From NCBI GenBank assembly GCA_037043015.1, contig CM073323.1:5270001-5334000 (forward strand): a stretch of DNA of 64,000 bases. Direction: 5' to 3'. The notes below the pieces were generated by a model. It saw only the letters and a list, made by a program, of their open reading frames with translations, was not told where the DNA came from and did no database searches. The stretch is from Bryum argenteum. Its lineage: Eukaryota > Streptophyta > Bryopsida > Bryales > Bryaceae. Below, piece after piece: positions 10,458-21,518 of the stretch (position 1 is its first letter; each line of letters opens with the position of its first letter). The position numbers and the translations under genes were made by a program.

Positions 10458-11600
10458 AACTACTTTCCTCTACTTTCTTTACTCAGAGCTTCTCTCTTTC
10501 TTCTTCACTTCCCAACCGGCGATCTGCTCTTTTACTTTGATATTCTTCGCTCTCGCCTCCGGCCCGCGGCGAGCATATTACCGACCCGCTGAGGCGACTC
10601 GATTTTTGGAGATGGCGGCAACGGTTGCAGCAAGATATGGAAAAATTCGTTTGTTGCTTTCTGTTTTGTTAGCAGGAAATTTTGCCAAGAAACTGAACGA
10701 CCTGGCACAGGCCATACGTAGTTCTCTTTGTATATAGATAGAACCAACATCTTCCATCGGAGTGCCTACATTTCAATCACACCATTCTTTGGGGTTTCTT
10801 TCTGGCTTCCAATTTCCAGAATGTCCCTGGACAGCAACCATAGGGTCCACTTAGCGACAATTGTTGCTAAGACATCCTGAGATTCGAAATAATAAAAACA
10901 CTCGTTACCATCCACACATTGCCTCAGTTGAACAAGTCCTCATGGGCTCGCATCATTACTGCAGCAGTTCTTTCGATGATTTCTTCGCCATTGTTACATG
11001 TATGATTATGATTCTTTTCCAGTTTGTGTGCAAAACCGACATGCGATCACAGAGATGAACAGTATTGTGGTAGAGCATGGCATTGATTGTTGATAGCATT
11101 GGCGTGGGTGGGGGGGGGGGTGGTAGGACGGCAGTGGTTGGAAGTAAGTTATCATATGGAACCTTCCAGCGGTGAGGTGCGTGACGTCATTCATGCTGAC
11201 GTCTGGAAGTGTGACAGGGCGCGGCTAGAAAGCAGCGTCGGTGGCTTCCCCGACGCTCCACACGGAATTTGCTAAGATTGGCAAGAGGTCCGATTTACGA
11301 AAGGTTCCTTTTCATCGTTCCAGATTTTTCGTTCAAGCCTTTTTTTAACCATTCAAGCGACAATCACTGCACCTGCGGTAGCTTGGCCACCTCTTCCACT
11401 GTTTATATTTGAGAGCTTTTGATTCGAACCTTTGTTTTGTTTGGTTCTGCACAATTCCGTAGGAGAAGGAAGGCCCTCAGAGTTTGAATTATTGTTTGAA
11501 TCAAGCAAGATTTGTTTGTGTAAAATATTTAAAAAAAACAGTCTTGTGATGGAAGAATGAAGGCAATAAGGTATTGCTTTTGTGGTTTAGACTCATGGCC
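10458..11600 (+). other. Downstream region of the DREB-like gene and spacer
   Basis: 10458-10740 is probably the 3' untranslated region; it stays GC-moderate and then turns AT-rich. A run of G (about 11107-11120) and two TGACG cores at 11182-11186 and 11197-11201 lie beyond it. TGACG pairs can bind plant TGA/bZIP factors, but no gene start is evident nearby. Nothing else is recognised. Confidence 0.45.
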
Positions 11601-11608
11601 TACAATGA

Positions 11609-12112
11609 GGGCCGATTTACACCTAGGGGCCGGGCCAAGTTTTCTTGGGGCCAATTGCTTGAAATTTCAGCCCGTTTTTGGGTTGGGGCCGGCCTCAAGT
11701 CCTCATTATAATATGATTAGAATGGGGGCCGATTTTCCCATATGTAATGGCCTTCGGGCCAAGAAGCCAGGCCAATTCAATAAAGTCCAAAAAAAATCAG
11801 CACTTCTCAAAAAACGGACGGATTTGATTTGGTGAAAAAAAAATGTTTTTAAAAAAAAAAGGTTTTTTTAGACAAATCTGACATTGGCCCCCAGGCCAAG
11901 AATTGGCCTTCCATTCTCGGTGCACCCAATTCACCGAGCTCGGGCCATGTCAGAACTTGCATTTCTTGATTAAAAAAATTCTGACACCAAATTGGCCCGG
12001 CCTCTAGGTGTAAGGGGGTTGGGCCTAATTTTTGCCTTTCGGCCAATCACGAGTGAGGATTTCAGCCCTCAAACGGGCTGAATTGGCCCGTCCCCTAGGT
12101 GTAAATCGGCCC
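11609..12112. mobile_element. PIF-like MITE, 504 bp, TGA target duplication
   Basis: The left end GGGCCGATTTACACCTAGGG and the right end CCCTAGGTGTAAATCGGCCC are inverted repeats. TGA flanks both sides (11606-11608 and 12113-12115), giving a 3-bp duplication. Inside, GGCC-rich motifs recur in both orientations. No coding sequence is present. A 3-bp duplication and G-starting ends fit PIF/Harbinger, though TGA departs from the usual TWA. Confidence 0.82.
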
Positions 12113-12189
12113 TGAGGTGGTCCAAAGTCTCCATCTCCATACTACACTAGAGTTGTTGTTGATCCCTAAATGTGAGTAGCCTTAAAACA

Positions 12190-13020
12190 ACTGAAAATGC
12201 TCATACATGCCCTTTTTTGATGCAAGATGGAAATTTTTGACTTTTGACAAGTTCTCGAATATGTAACCCTAGGCATTGTAATCTAATACCTAACTTGTGC
12301 ATGTACTTGTATATTGAATCTTAGAGTCAAATTCCTCACCATTTGTAAAATCATAACAATCAAAGTTTTTTTTTTTTTTGGTAGAATAAAAATGTTGTTG
12401 GCAAAATGGCAAAGTAATGTTGGAGACGAAAAGAATCTTTTTTGGTAGAAAATTTGGTGTGAGACTCTTCAAATTCATCTTCCTAGGTGAGTTAGGAACA
12501 TGTCTATGCAATTTTTACCCTCATGTGACCTATAAAACCTATAGAAATGCTTGATTATGCCCATGGAGGTATGCTGAAATTCAAATACAAAGGCCCGTTT
12601 GCAACACTTGAAAAGGCAATTTGAAAAATTAATAGATTGAAAATCCGGACGGTGAGATCATGCCTTACTACCTTTCCTACATGCACACAAAACAAACTTG
12701 AAAAAGAAGTAAAATCTCATTTTAAGTGAATTTTTGTAGTTTTTGCGTTTCAATAAATTTTGGGTAGATTTTGAGAATAAATGAGCATATATTGCAATTT
12801 GGGCAATTTTGGTAGATTTTGAATAGTATTTTCAAAATTTGCTCCAAATATCTCCTATAAAGTATAAGGGATATTGAAGCATGAGATGACTTTTCAAAAA
12901 GGTATGGAAAATTCTACAACCTACAAAAGGTTCCAACTTCATGTCATCTAAAAATAGTATGTCCCAAAGTCTCAAAGTCAGGTCGACCCGATTTGGGCCT
13001 CACTCAGCCTCCTTAACCCC
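12190..13020 (+). repeat. Dispersed repeat R1, uninterrupted copy
   Basis: This is the fullest copy of the family that also forms 1690-2105 plus 3025-3350. It reads from GATGCAAGATGG, through ACATGCACAC after the CCTTACTACC block, to the TTTGGGCCTCACT block. It is non-coding. A second copy follows directly after about 65 bases. Confidence 0.72.
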
Positions 13021-13084
13021 TAAAGTCAACTGGGCCTCAAAGTGCTAGAAAGTCTAAGAACTAGCAAAAACTACCTAGTTTTGA

Positions 13085-13765
13085 AGTAAAGTGAAAGTTT
13101 TAAAATATTGACAAAATTTAATGTATGTAACCATAAGATCTATAAGATCTATAAGATCTAGTACTTAACTTGTATGTGTATATGTATATGAAATCTTATA
13201 TTCAAATTCTTACCAATTGTGAAATCATAATGTTCGAAGTTGAAGAAATAGTTTTTTTCCTTGTTGTTGAAAGGGTAAATAGTATTTTTATGGCCAACAA
13301 AACCAATTTTGGTAGAAAATTTGACTCGCGGTTCTTTACATCCATAATCCTAGGTGAATAAGGAGCGTGTCCATGCAAATTTTACCCTCATGCCACCTAT
13401 AGAACCTAAAGAAATGCTTGATTATTGACATGGAGGAATGTTAAAACTCAACTACAAAGCCAATAAAAATGACAGGTGAAAAAGTATTAGATTGGCTAAG
13501 TAGAATCTCAATTTCTGGTAATTCTTTTAAGTTTTTGTGATTTGGTAGATTTTGGGCAGATTTTGAGAATACATGAGCATATATAGCAATTTGGCAATTT
13601 TGGGTAGATTTTGAATAGTGTTCTCAAACTTTGGCCGTGAAAATCTCCTAAAGTTCAAGGAATCTTAAAAGCGTGTAATGAGTTTTTGGAAAGGTAAGTG
13701 AAAATTTTAATAACTTGCAAAAGATTTTAACTAAATGCCAAGTAAAAATAGTAAGTCACACCTGA
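13085..13765 (+). repeat. Dispersed repeat R1, third copy with a 9-bp microsatellite
   Basis: The order of blocks matches 12190-13020: TTACCAATTGTGAAATCATAA, then TTGGTAGAAAATTTGACTC, then GATTTTGAGAATACATGAGC. Near its start lies a perfect small tandem repeat of ATAAGATCT (about 13133-13161). It is in direct orientation with the preceding copy, suggesting tandem duplication followed by divergence. Confidence 0.65.
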
Positions 13766-13779
13766 CCAGTCAAGGATCT

Positions 13780-14095
13780 CATTGGTTGAGAGCGAAAATA
13801 TGGCATCTTGGCCTTCACATTAGACCCCAAAGTTCAAGATGTAAGGTGCCCAAAGTGCTTGCATGGCAACACTTTTGACACTTTTGACGCTAAGAGTTTG
13901 GCCTCTCAACCAATAGTTTGGGTATGACGAAAACGGAAACCCAAACTTTGGTTGAGAGGCCAAACTTTTTTCAATAAAATACTCAAAGATCACTAATAGT
14001 AAATGTTAATGGACTTTTGTCTTGACCTCGCCAAAGAATGAGAGTTTGAGCGACAACCTTTGGACTTGGGCGACATAGTGTAAACCAACCTTCGA
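13780..14095. repeat. MITE-like block with a hairpin of about 27-bp arms
   Basis: 13896-13923 and 13939-13965 are near-perfect reverse complements around a 15-base loop; the arms contain GTTTGGCCTCTCAACC. The arm resembles the hairpin arm of the MITE at 8155-8721. The right edge GACATAGTGTAAACCAACC (about 14071-14089) resembles the right ends of those elements. The left edge is not clear. Confidence 0.5.
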
Positions 14096-15142
14096 TGTCA
14101 CACGTCACCATAGTGTTACAACATTAACTATCAAATCATAACACCAAATGTAAGAGCATGCAAACTTTCTTGCAAGTGGAAAAATATATCGGAAATCAAG
14201 CGATTGGTAGCTTGAAAAAAAGACAAGGTATAGTAATTGCAATGGAGGCTCAAAGTATATACTAATCTCAAGATTGTTGAGAAATATTGTTTTTTAGGAG
14301 AAGTTACACTGATACTAATCTCCACGTAATACTAATTGACAACTCTTGTGTGTGATAGTGTGGTTCTTGCATTGTATCATATGAGATTCAACATATCTTG
14401 ATATCCTAACAATTGATATCTTATGATCAACCAATTTATCGATTTACGAATATCTCCTATTATTGTGATTTTCAAGAGGAGTTGTGACACTTCAGCATTG
14501 CTTAAACCGCATTATTGCTACTTCTACAACCCGACCCACAAGAGCGATAAAATAGAAGAAAGGAAAATGAACTAGACAAGAGTAAAGTAAACTGAACTTT
14601 GGAAAGGTGGTGGTATGAAATTAACAAAAAGTTGTGATTCTAATTTACAAGAAGGGTGTAAAGCAACAAAGGAAGTGTATATTGAAAACGTCAAAAAGGA
14701 GAGTAAATCTAAATGGCAGAGAGGGAGTAAAGTGGTAAACGGGGTCAAAGGAAAGGGGGTAAAAACTAAAAATGACAATAAGGATGTAACTTAGACTCGA
14801 TAAAAGAAAGGTGTATTGAAACTCTTCAAAAGACTTGTAAAGTAAAACCAACAAGTTAGTGGAAACAGAATTCAACATAAAAGGTGGAATGTAAACTTGA
14901 GTGTCTATTATTAAAGGCAGTGCGGTGTTCTGATTTGATTTGATTTGATTTGATCTTGTTTTGTTTTATTTTGTTTCAATCCTATTCGTTTTGATTTGTT
15001 TCGATTCGTTGCATTTTGATATGACTTGTAGAAAACAATCGGATCGCAAAACGAATCGAAAATAGAGGAAGATATTTGTATGAGCGTGGGAGTGCCGTTG
15101 GAATGTAGTAGTCATATTTGAAAACACATTTTAATTGAATGA
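14096..15142. repeat. Spacer with an inverted-orientation copy of the minisatellite
   Basis: Roughly 14540-14900 is the purine-rich mirror of the 4830-7640 minisatellite (recurring AAAGTAAACTGAA, GGGTGTAAAG, GTAAAACCAAC). It is the same repeat family read from the other strand. A short GATTT microsatellite lies at about 14931-14955. Open frames on the minus strand here come from the repeat. 14096-14540 holds nothing that I recognise. Confidence 0.55.
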
Positions 15143-15146
15143 TTAA

Positions 15147-16119
15147 CCCCTAAACGTCCCTAGTGTCGAAAAACGACATTTTGGATGAAGGGCAGAAACT
15201 TTGAAGAGCCATAACTTCTTCATCCCGACTCCGTTTTTGACGAAATCACTTGGGTTGGGTCCCAAATAAAGTCTAGTTTGTGTGGTACAAATTGCAGACC
15301 CATAAAATAAAGTATGAATTAATGGCATGCATTTTAGTGACAGCAGCTTTTGGTTTTGAGATTTCAAACATTGGGCATGTTTCACCATTGCAAGCCAATT
15401 ATGTGAAATCTAAAATATTTTTTCATGAATTTTTTTTACATAAGTATGATCTTTAGATGTATTCTAACAACTTTCTAGTTGCAAGTTTTTCGATCCAAAT
15501 AACTTTGCTAGTGGATTTGCAATGATGTTTCTACAATGAAAAAAGTGAAAAAATGGATGATTTTTGAGGAGCTAGATCTCCTTCATCCACCGTTAGATTT
15601 TGACTTTATTCTTTGGGATAGATTCCAATCATAGTCTATTTTAAGTGGTAGAAACCTTAACCTAATTGAAGATGTATTGAAGATAGGGCATGGATTTGAG
15701 TGCAAAGGGTCTAGTTTTGGACTATTTTTCCTTTGTAAATTTTGAGGCAGTTTTCACCATTGGAAGGCTACTATTTGAGCCAAGATATTTTTTTGATGAA
15801 TTTTTTTGGTACAAAAGTGTTTTTGAGATGAAGATGAACAACTTTCTAGTTGGTGATTTTTTGATTGCAAATTTCATGTTGGTAGTATTTTCACTTCAAA
15901 GTGGAAATGATGGTATTTTGTAGCGTGTTTTGCGCACTAATATGTTATGATCTCGCAATCTATGAGGTCCCATGAGTCAAGTTTTGGCCCACATGATCTA
16001 CTACAAGTCTATTACAAGTTTGTACGGTTAAGATCTGAATAGCTTATCTTTATTTTCATCTATATCACTTTTTTTGAAAATGAGTTTTTGGCTAAAAATA
16101 CCCCAAGGACGTTTAGGGG
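15147..16119. mobile_element. TTAA-flanked non-autonomous element, long form, copy A (973 bp)
   Basis: The left end CCCCTAAACGTCC and the right end GGACGTTTAGGGG are exact inverted repeats. TTAA sits immediately outside on both sides (15143-15146 and 16120-16123). The whole element aligns with 46020-46993. Its two halves resemble each other (CTTCATC...CGTTAGATTTTGAC against CTTCATCCCGACTCCG), implying an old internal duplication. There is no transposase frame. TTAA duplication with C-starting ends is the hallmark of piggyBac or Kolobok transposition. Confidence 0.85.
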
Positions 16120-16123
16120 TTAA

Positions 16124-16895
16124 GAACCGAGAAAATGAAAGTCCATAATTCTCAAACTTGTAGTGCTAAATTCAAGAGAGGAACAACGAAAGTTGTCAAA
16201 ATATTGCAAACGAACTTGGCTTCAAGTACACATACGAAAGGCATCGAACAAACAACTTACACCATCCTAAACATCTCATAGTAAAATGGAGCATCTCAAA
16301 TGAAAATTCAAACCATCACACATGCAATTCAAGCCAAGCTACACCAGCTACGTGTAGCTCTCAAATTCTAGGGCAAAGCTGCCAACAGTGCCAATTATTT
16401 TCTTGATTGGACATGCCCATGGACCTGTGCCAAATAAAGACATCGTACAAGACAACAAGGCAATCATCCTAACCAATTTCATTATTGAAAATTGCAAACA
16501 CCAAACTTTGAAATAGTTCAACCCAATAATAATGGAATTAACCAACACATATGATTAAAACCCAAACGTCAACAAACATCAAGTATGAACACTACTGAGA
16601 GATGCGGTTCTGAAATGACATTTCCAATATGATATAAGAAATTTTTGTTGGAAATGTATATAAAGTTTTGTCACTAAAACAATATTTTAAGGATATAATC
16701 CTACTAGTGTTAAAAAACAACCCATTCCGCCAATAGCCTTTTCAGGACTTGCAAAAAGCCATGCCATGGAGGCTCCAAACCACACCTCAATTTTGAAAAA
16801 GGTAGCCAACTTCGAAGAAATGATCAATGAATTAGAAATCACCAAAACGCAATGAATTAGAAATGGCCATGCAAGAGGAATACAACTTTCTTTTT
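16124..16895. other. AT-rich spacer, nothing recognised
   Basis: No gene, tandem array or terminal repeats were found between the TTAA element and the 276-bp duplication. Confidence 0.55.
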
Positions 16896-17428
16896 GCTAA
16901 CAAAACACTGACTCATGTCAAAGTGGCTTTAAGATGTAATGCAATTTTAAGTAAAGTAAATCGAAATGCAAATGGAACCATTGCCGGATTCAAAGTCCGC
17001 CCTGTTGCCTCACTCTCGACAAGTTGGTATTGACTGCACATAAACTTAGCCTCATTATCCATTTTAACTCACTAGTAACAATTTTAGTTGTACAATCACA
17101 CTATGAACCTGCATTTGGCATATAGACCACCTATACCATTGCCAAACACAATGAGTTCATTTACGAAACGTGCTAACAAAACAGTAACTCATGTCAAAGT
17201 GCCTGGATGTAACACACTTGAATAAAGTAAATCAAAATGCAAATGGAACCATTGCCCAGTTCAAAGTCGGCCTTGTTGCCTCACTCTCGTCAAGTTGGTA
17301 TTGACTGTACAAAAACTTAGCCTCATTATAAATTTTAAGTCACTTGTAACAATTTTAGCTGTTTGGCATACCTTCATTTGGCATACACGCCACCTATGTC
17401 ATTGCCAAACACAATGAGTTCATTTACT
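16896..17428. repeat. 276-bp tandem duplication
   Basis: 16896-17171 and 17172-17428 share GCTAACAAAACA at the start, AAATGCAAATGGAACCATTG, CAAGTTGGTATTGACTG and CACAATGAGTTCATTTAC at the end. The second copy has small deletions. No protein is conserved between the copies. Confidence 0.85.
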
Positions 17429-18135
17429 TAAACATCCAAAAGATTACAATATTATTACCAATCATAACCACCCACTTATATGCCTCTCATATGCCTTGCA
17501 AAGTAAGCTATTTAGGATGTGCTCTGTTTGATCGGAGAAATGTTCTTATTAGGGCATGGTCTCATCGTTGCATCAGCAATCAGTGCGTCTTTCACCAGGA
17601 CCGTTCGCAACATTATCCTTACTCCGCAGCCTACAATTGGCAAGCATAATGACAAGGCCCTACATCTAGTTCGCGGTCAGTCCAATATCAAACCATTCAA
17701 CCCCGGCCACAGTGAGATCGAGCTCTCGAAAGACTGTTGTAAATACCTCAGATCCACACCACAACTCATTCAACATAAGTTACAAACCAGGAGCATTTGC
17801 CAACAAACAAATCGGACACTGCGCAATTGGCATGCATGAACGAATCTTGCTGTTAATCTCTTGAAACCCCATTGCTTGATGCAGCCGAAAACATAGTCGG
17901 AGCACCACAGAGGCTGTAGTATATCGCCATTCATACAATGATCCCCAATTCCGTAAAAATGGCCTTATGCCGCTAAAATGGCACAACTCAACTTTCTGAA
18001 CTGCGGTTTAAAAACCATGTGATATAACAGAATTTGAAGGTGATATTATGGAAAATGAGTGACAATGTATACAAAGGAGTGATATTATCAAAAAAAATTG
18101 TGATATTACAGAATACACCATTCCATGCGAGCGCA
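17429..18135. other. Left flank of the CACTA element, no supported gene
   Basis: An open frame at 17519-17839 (plus strand) is not recognised and I do not support it as a gene. The sequence is ordinary mid-GC spacer up to the CACTA target site. Confidence 0.5.
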
Positions 18136-18138
18136 TAT

Positions 18139-18182
18139 CACTACAAAAAATCATAGGTAAATGTGACTGCAAGATATGACTT
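18139..18182 (+). repeat. CACTA left terminal inverted repeat
   Basis: It pairs with 29072-29115. The shared core GTAAATGTGACT lies about 20 bases in from each tip. The GTGACT unit then recurs through the next few hundred bases in both orientations. Confidence 0.9.
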
Positions 18183-19700
18183 ACACTGTGTCATTTAGGG
18201 AAAAAATGACTTCTGGGTGACTGGGGTCCCTGGAGTCATTGTGGACAAGTTTTAGATCATGACTTCAATTTTATTATCACCATCCACTTCAACGTTGGAT
18301 GAATTGAAAATGTCATAGGGCTGTAGGGCAGCAAAGTTTAGAGGGGAATTTTTTGGGTGCATTTCGGGCAGGGTCTCTCATTCCGCTCTACCCGGATGAC
18401 GTGGCATGCCAGCTCGTATAATTGTAAAGTCATTCTTTAGTGAAAGTTTAGTGAGATTTATAGTGACGTGGACTGTCCAGTTACCTTCACAGTCAGTCAC
18501 AGAGAAGTCATGAGCTAGTTATGCAATTAAACACGTGGCATTTGCTGGAAAATGAGTTTGAAGTCCGCAGATAGTCACTTGTATGTCGTTCATTATCACT
18601 TCCTCAAGTGGACAGAGTGACGATTTAGTCACAGGTACGTCACGTTTGAGTCATGTATTAGGATGGTTCCTTCATCTAAAGAGTCACAGCGTAGTCACAA
18701 ACTGCAAAGGTGCAATACAAATAACATGGGTATTTTTCGGACGACACTCCAATCAACATACTCATGCACCAATCCTGTAACACGGCCATGAAATACAACT
18801 TTGCTGGAATCCATCCGGAGCATAACATGGCAACTTAAACAGAGGTAAAAAGGTTTAGTCAGGAGTTTCGGGTAGTTGTCCATGAAAATTCTAGTGTTAA
18901 TGGTCCTCAAGGCCAGCGCTAATAGATACAACTTATTATTTCTCATAGAAGAGTCACTGTAAGAGATGCAACACACTAACCCTATGCACCCACTCACACA
19001 AAGTTTTTAAGGTACTTCTGGTCCCATACAGTAGCTGTCCCTTTCACATCCTCAATCTTCTCCCGTCATCATCGAGATTGGGAAACATGAGCTTCACCCC
19101 CGCATCAAAATTTCATGTATATCTATCTTGAACCAATTTTCGGGGATGTCCTTGAAGTGAAACTTGTGTTTTCCTGATATCCCACTGATCTTGCCGACTG
19201 CAGCTTTCTGGCGGATGGCGCGTGGGTTCATAAGGAAGACTTCATCTCCGATCCGATACTGTACAAAACGAGCCCAGTTAGCTATCTATGTTTTGGAACT
19301 TCCTAAAGACGGAGAAGACATTCATGAAGGGTTGAAGAACATGGTACCTGCTTTGTCGAGGGTACGGAAGTTTTTTTCTCTGCGGTACGTGTGGACTTAG
19401 GTTTAGGTTCTTTCTTATGCGCCTTTACCTGCACACGAGCGATAAAATACACTTGCATACTTAGAATCAACAGATGAAACACGTAAATGTGACTGCAAGA
19501 GATGAAGGAAAGGTGATGGGGCGCTGTCCAGACCGACGTTTATGTTTGGTAGATTACCTGCTTCGGTGACTTCGGTGGTTTCCTGCATCTCTTTTGCAAT
19601 GGAGATCCCGAGTAGTCCGTTGCTTCGAAGCTTTTCTCACGAAAGTCGGTGGCGGCGCATGGGAGACGACTTTCGTGCCCGCACACCTCGCTATTCACTT
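18183..19700. promoter_or_regulatory. Left subterminal region with AGTCAC-type motifs
   Basis: AGTCAC or GTGACT and near variants recur through about 18200-18690 in both orientations, for example CAGTCACAGAGAAGTCA near 18494 and AGAGTCACAGCGTAGTCAC near 18680. In En/Spm such clusters are TNPA binding sites needed for excision. After about 18800 the motif thins out. No gene is evident in this interval. Confidence 0.65.
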
Positions 19701-19714
19701 CCTCTTGCGCTGTT

Positions 19715-19838
19715 GGGCCTCCGTCCTCGTAATTGCTTTGTGCGGTGAAGGCTGCTGGGCCTCCGTCCTCGAGAATTCTTTGTGCGGTGAAGGCTGCTGG
19801 CCTCCGTCCTCGAATTGCTTTGTGCGGTGAAGGTCCTC
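19715..19838. repeat. 42-bp tandem repeat, three copies
   Basis: Copies start at 19715, 19757 and about 19799. Each carries GGCCTCCGTCCTCG and TTTGTGCGGTGAAGG. The third copy is slightly shortened. It lies inside the CACTA element downstream of the minus-strand gene. Confidence 0.85.
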
Positions 19839-20107
19839 CGCTATCGGGTGTTAGGGCGTGTCAACAACACCTTCTAGGGCTACAACCTCCACGTTCTCCT
19901 CGGTTTTGCGAAGGAGGCAAGTCCCGATCAATCGTATGAGACAAAGGAATGTCCATCTCGGGCGTGGATGTTGGTAACTCCACCGTTGGGTCCGCCACGT
20001 CCGCTTCACTGGGCCCTTGCTTTGGTCGTTTTTGGGAGTCGTGCACTACATTCGAAGCGATCTTGCCCTCTCTCCGCTTCCGTCCAAGTCCATGTCGGGG
20101 TCGATCG

Positions 20108-21518
20108 CTAAGGGGATGTCGTCATTGGAATGATCCACGCCGCAAGCTTCCGTGTAGTTCGACCGCCTCTTTTCTTACCCGTTGTGCCCACAACTTGATG
20201 CTTCTCCTTTCCAGCACTCTTCCTTGGTTTAATGAAAAAACGTTGTTGGTTCTCCAATGCTGATCCTGTCATGGAGGGGCTGCCTTCGTCCAACAACTTG
20301 TCCTTCCCTACAATGGTCTTGACCATGGAGCGCAATTCACCCATATGCGATAAGAATTGGTCAAACTTGAGGTCCACCTCCTTCTTCCAAGATTCCAGGG
20401 AGTCCAATCGAGCCGATTCACCTTCTCCCTTACTCTGATCACCCAAAAGCGCATCAGATAAGTCCCAAAGTCACGAGAGCAGTAGGACGCTGTCACCACA
20501 TATGACTCTGTCATCACTAGCACGCACACCCAACTTAATAGTCACGTTTCAGCAACTTGGCTATAACTACAAAGACACTGAATGTCGACTTCACTAATGC
20601 GGATAAAGTAGCCACTGCCACTCTCAGAGGAGTTGAGCGAAGGCTCCACAACATGCATGCAGAACTCTGTGTTAGATGTCCGGTGTCTCACTCTTACCTT
20701 GTTCTGGCCGCCACGCGAGGAACTTGCTATCCTTGTTTCTGCCACGTCTGTGATTCCCGGGCTAGATTCACGCCCCTCCCTCTGCCAACATGTAAACACA
20801 TCGCTATTAGCACAAACGAGTTGCCTGCAGCACTAAATTACACTGAGCCTGAAGCGGATGAATAGACTCTCACCAACCGTGCTTCCCGAGCAGCCCTACC
20901 TCTCCTCCCTACGAGACCATCACTGCGAACGCTTTGTCTAGCGATGGTCATCTTCTGAGCTTTAATCTTCTGCGCATCTGTGCTCCAATATGCCTTTAAG
21001 CTGGCCCACTCTGCATCGCTGACGTGAAGAGGAGGCGCAGAGTCTATGTCTTTAAGCCACGCATGTTTAAGTCGAGCTCTCTCTGCCTTCAAGTACTTCA
21101 TCACTGCCAGCCGGAAGCCGTGAAGACTCAAGGGATTTCCCAAGTACTCGAACTCATTATCGAGGGCAGCTCTAAGACGTTGCAGCGTGTGATCCTCATG
21201 CTTGGACCACGAAACAACTGACATGTCCAGGCATTTGGGCACCAATTCTCGTATGGCTTCATCCCATGCGTTCTTCCCCTCGCAGGTCACATCCACTTCT
21301 CCTCCTGGTAGAACGAAGACGCGATTTGGTTTCCTCCCGGATGTAGCCCGTTGTCGGCTCTCCAAATCGTACTCAGCTTTCCTCTTTCGCCTAGAAAATC
21401 GGTCCGAACTGTCTGGGGCTAGATCAACAACATGTTGGCTTTGTTGGTACCCACTCTCCGCCGGACCGGAAGATTCAAACAATGGTGGCGGCACTCCCGC
21501 CCAAGGGTTTGTGGTCAT
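20108..21518 (-). CDS. Transposase_24 / TNPA-like protein of the CACTA element, three exons
   Basis: Three exons join in phase: 21518-20874, 20781-20698 and 20434-20108, all with GT-AG borders (donors TTG/GTGAG and AAG/GTAAGAG, acceptors GGCAG and GATCAG). The product is about 350 residues with no internal stop. The middle resembles the plant Ptta/En/Spm domain (PF03004), with AEWASLKAYWST followed by a basic QKIKAQKMTIARQ segment and the RRGRAAREARL turn. The C-terminal exon looks helical (ESWKKEVDLKFDQFL) and ends basic. In related elements this protein binds subterminal repeats and assists the transposase. I start at the ATG at 21518; upstream minus-strand exons (about 21849-22250) are possible. 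It is transcribed opposite to TNP2. Confidence 0.72.

Noticed and set aside
13012..13030. TTAACCCCTAAAG resembling a TTAA-element left end
   Set aside because: The match stops after the first nine bases of the terminus and no partner end follows.
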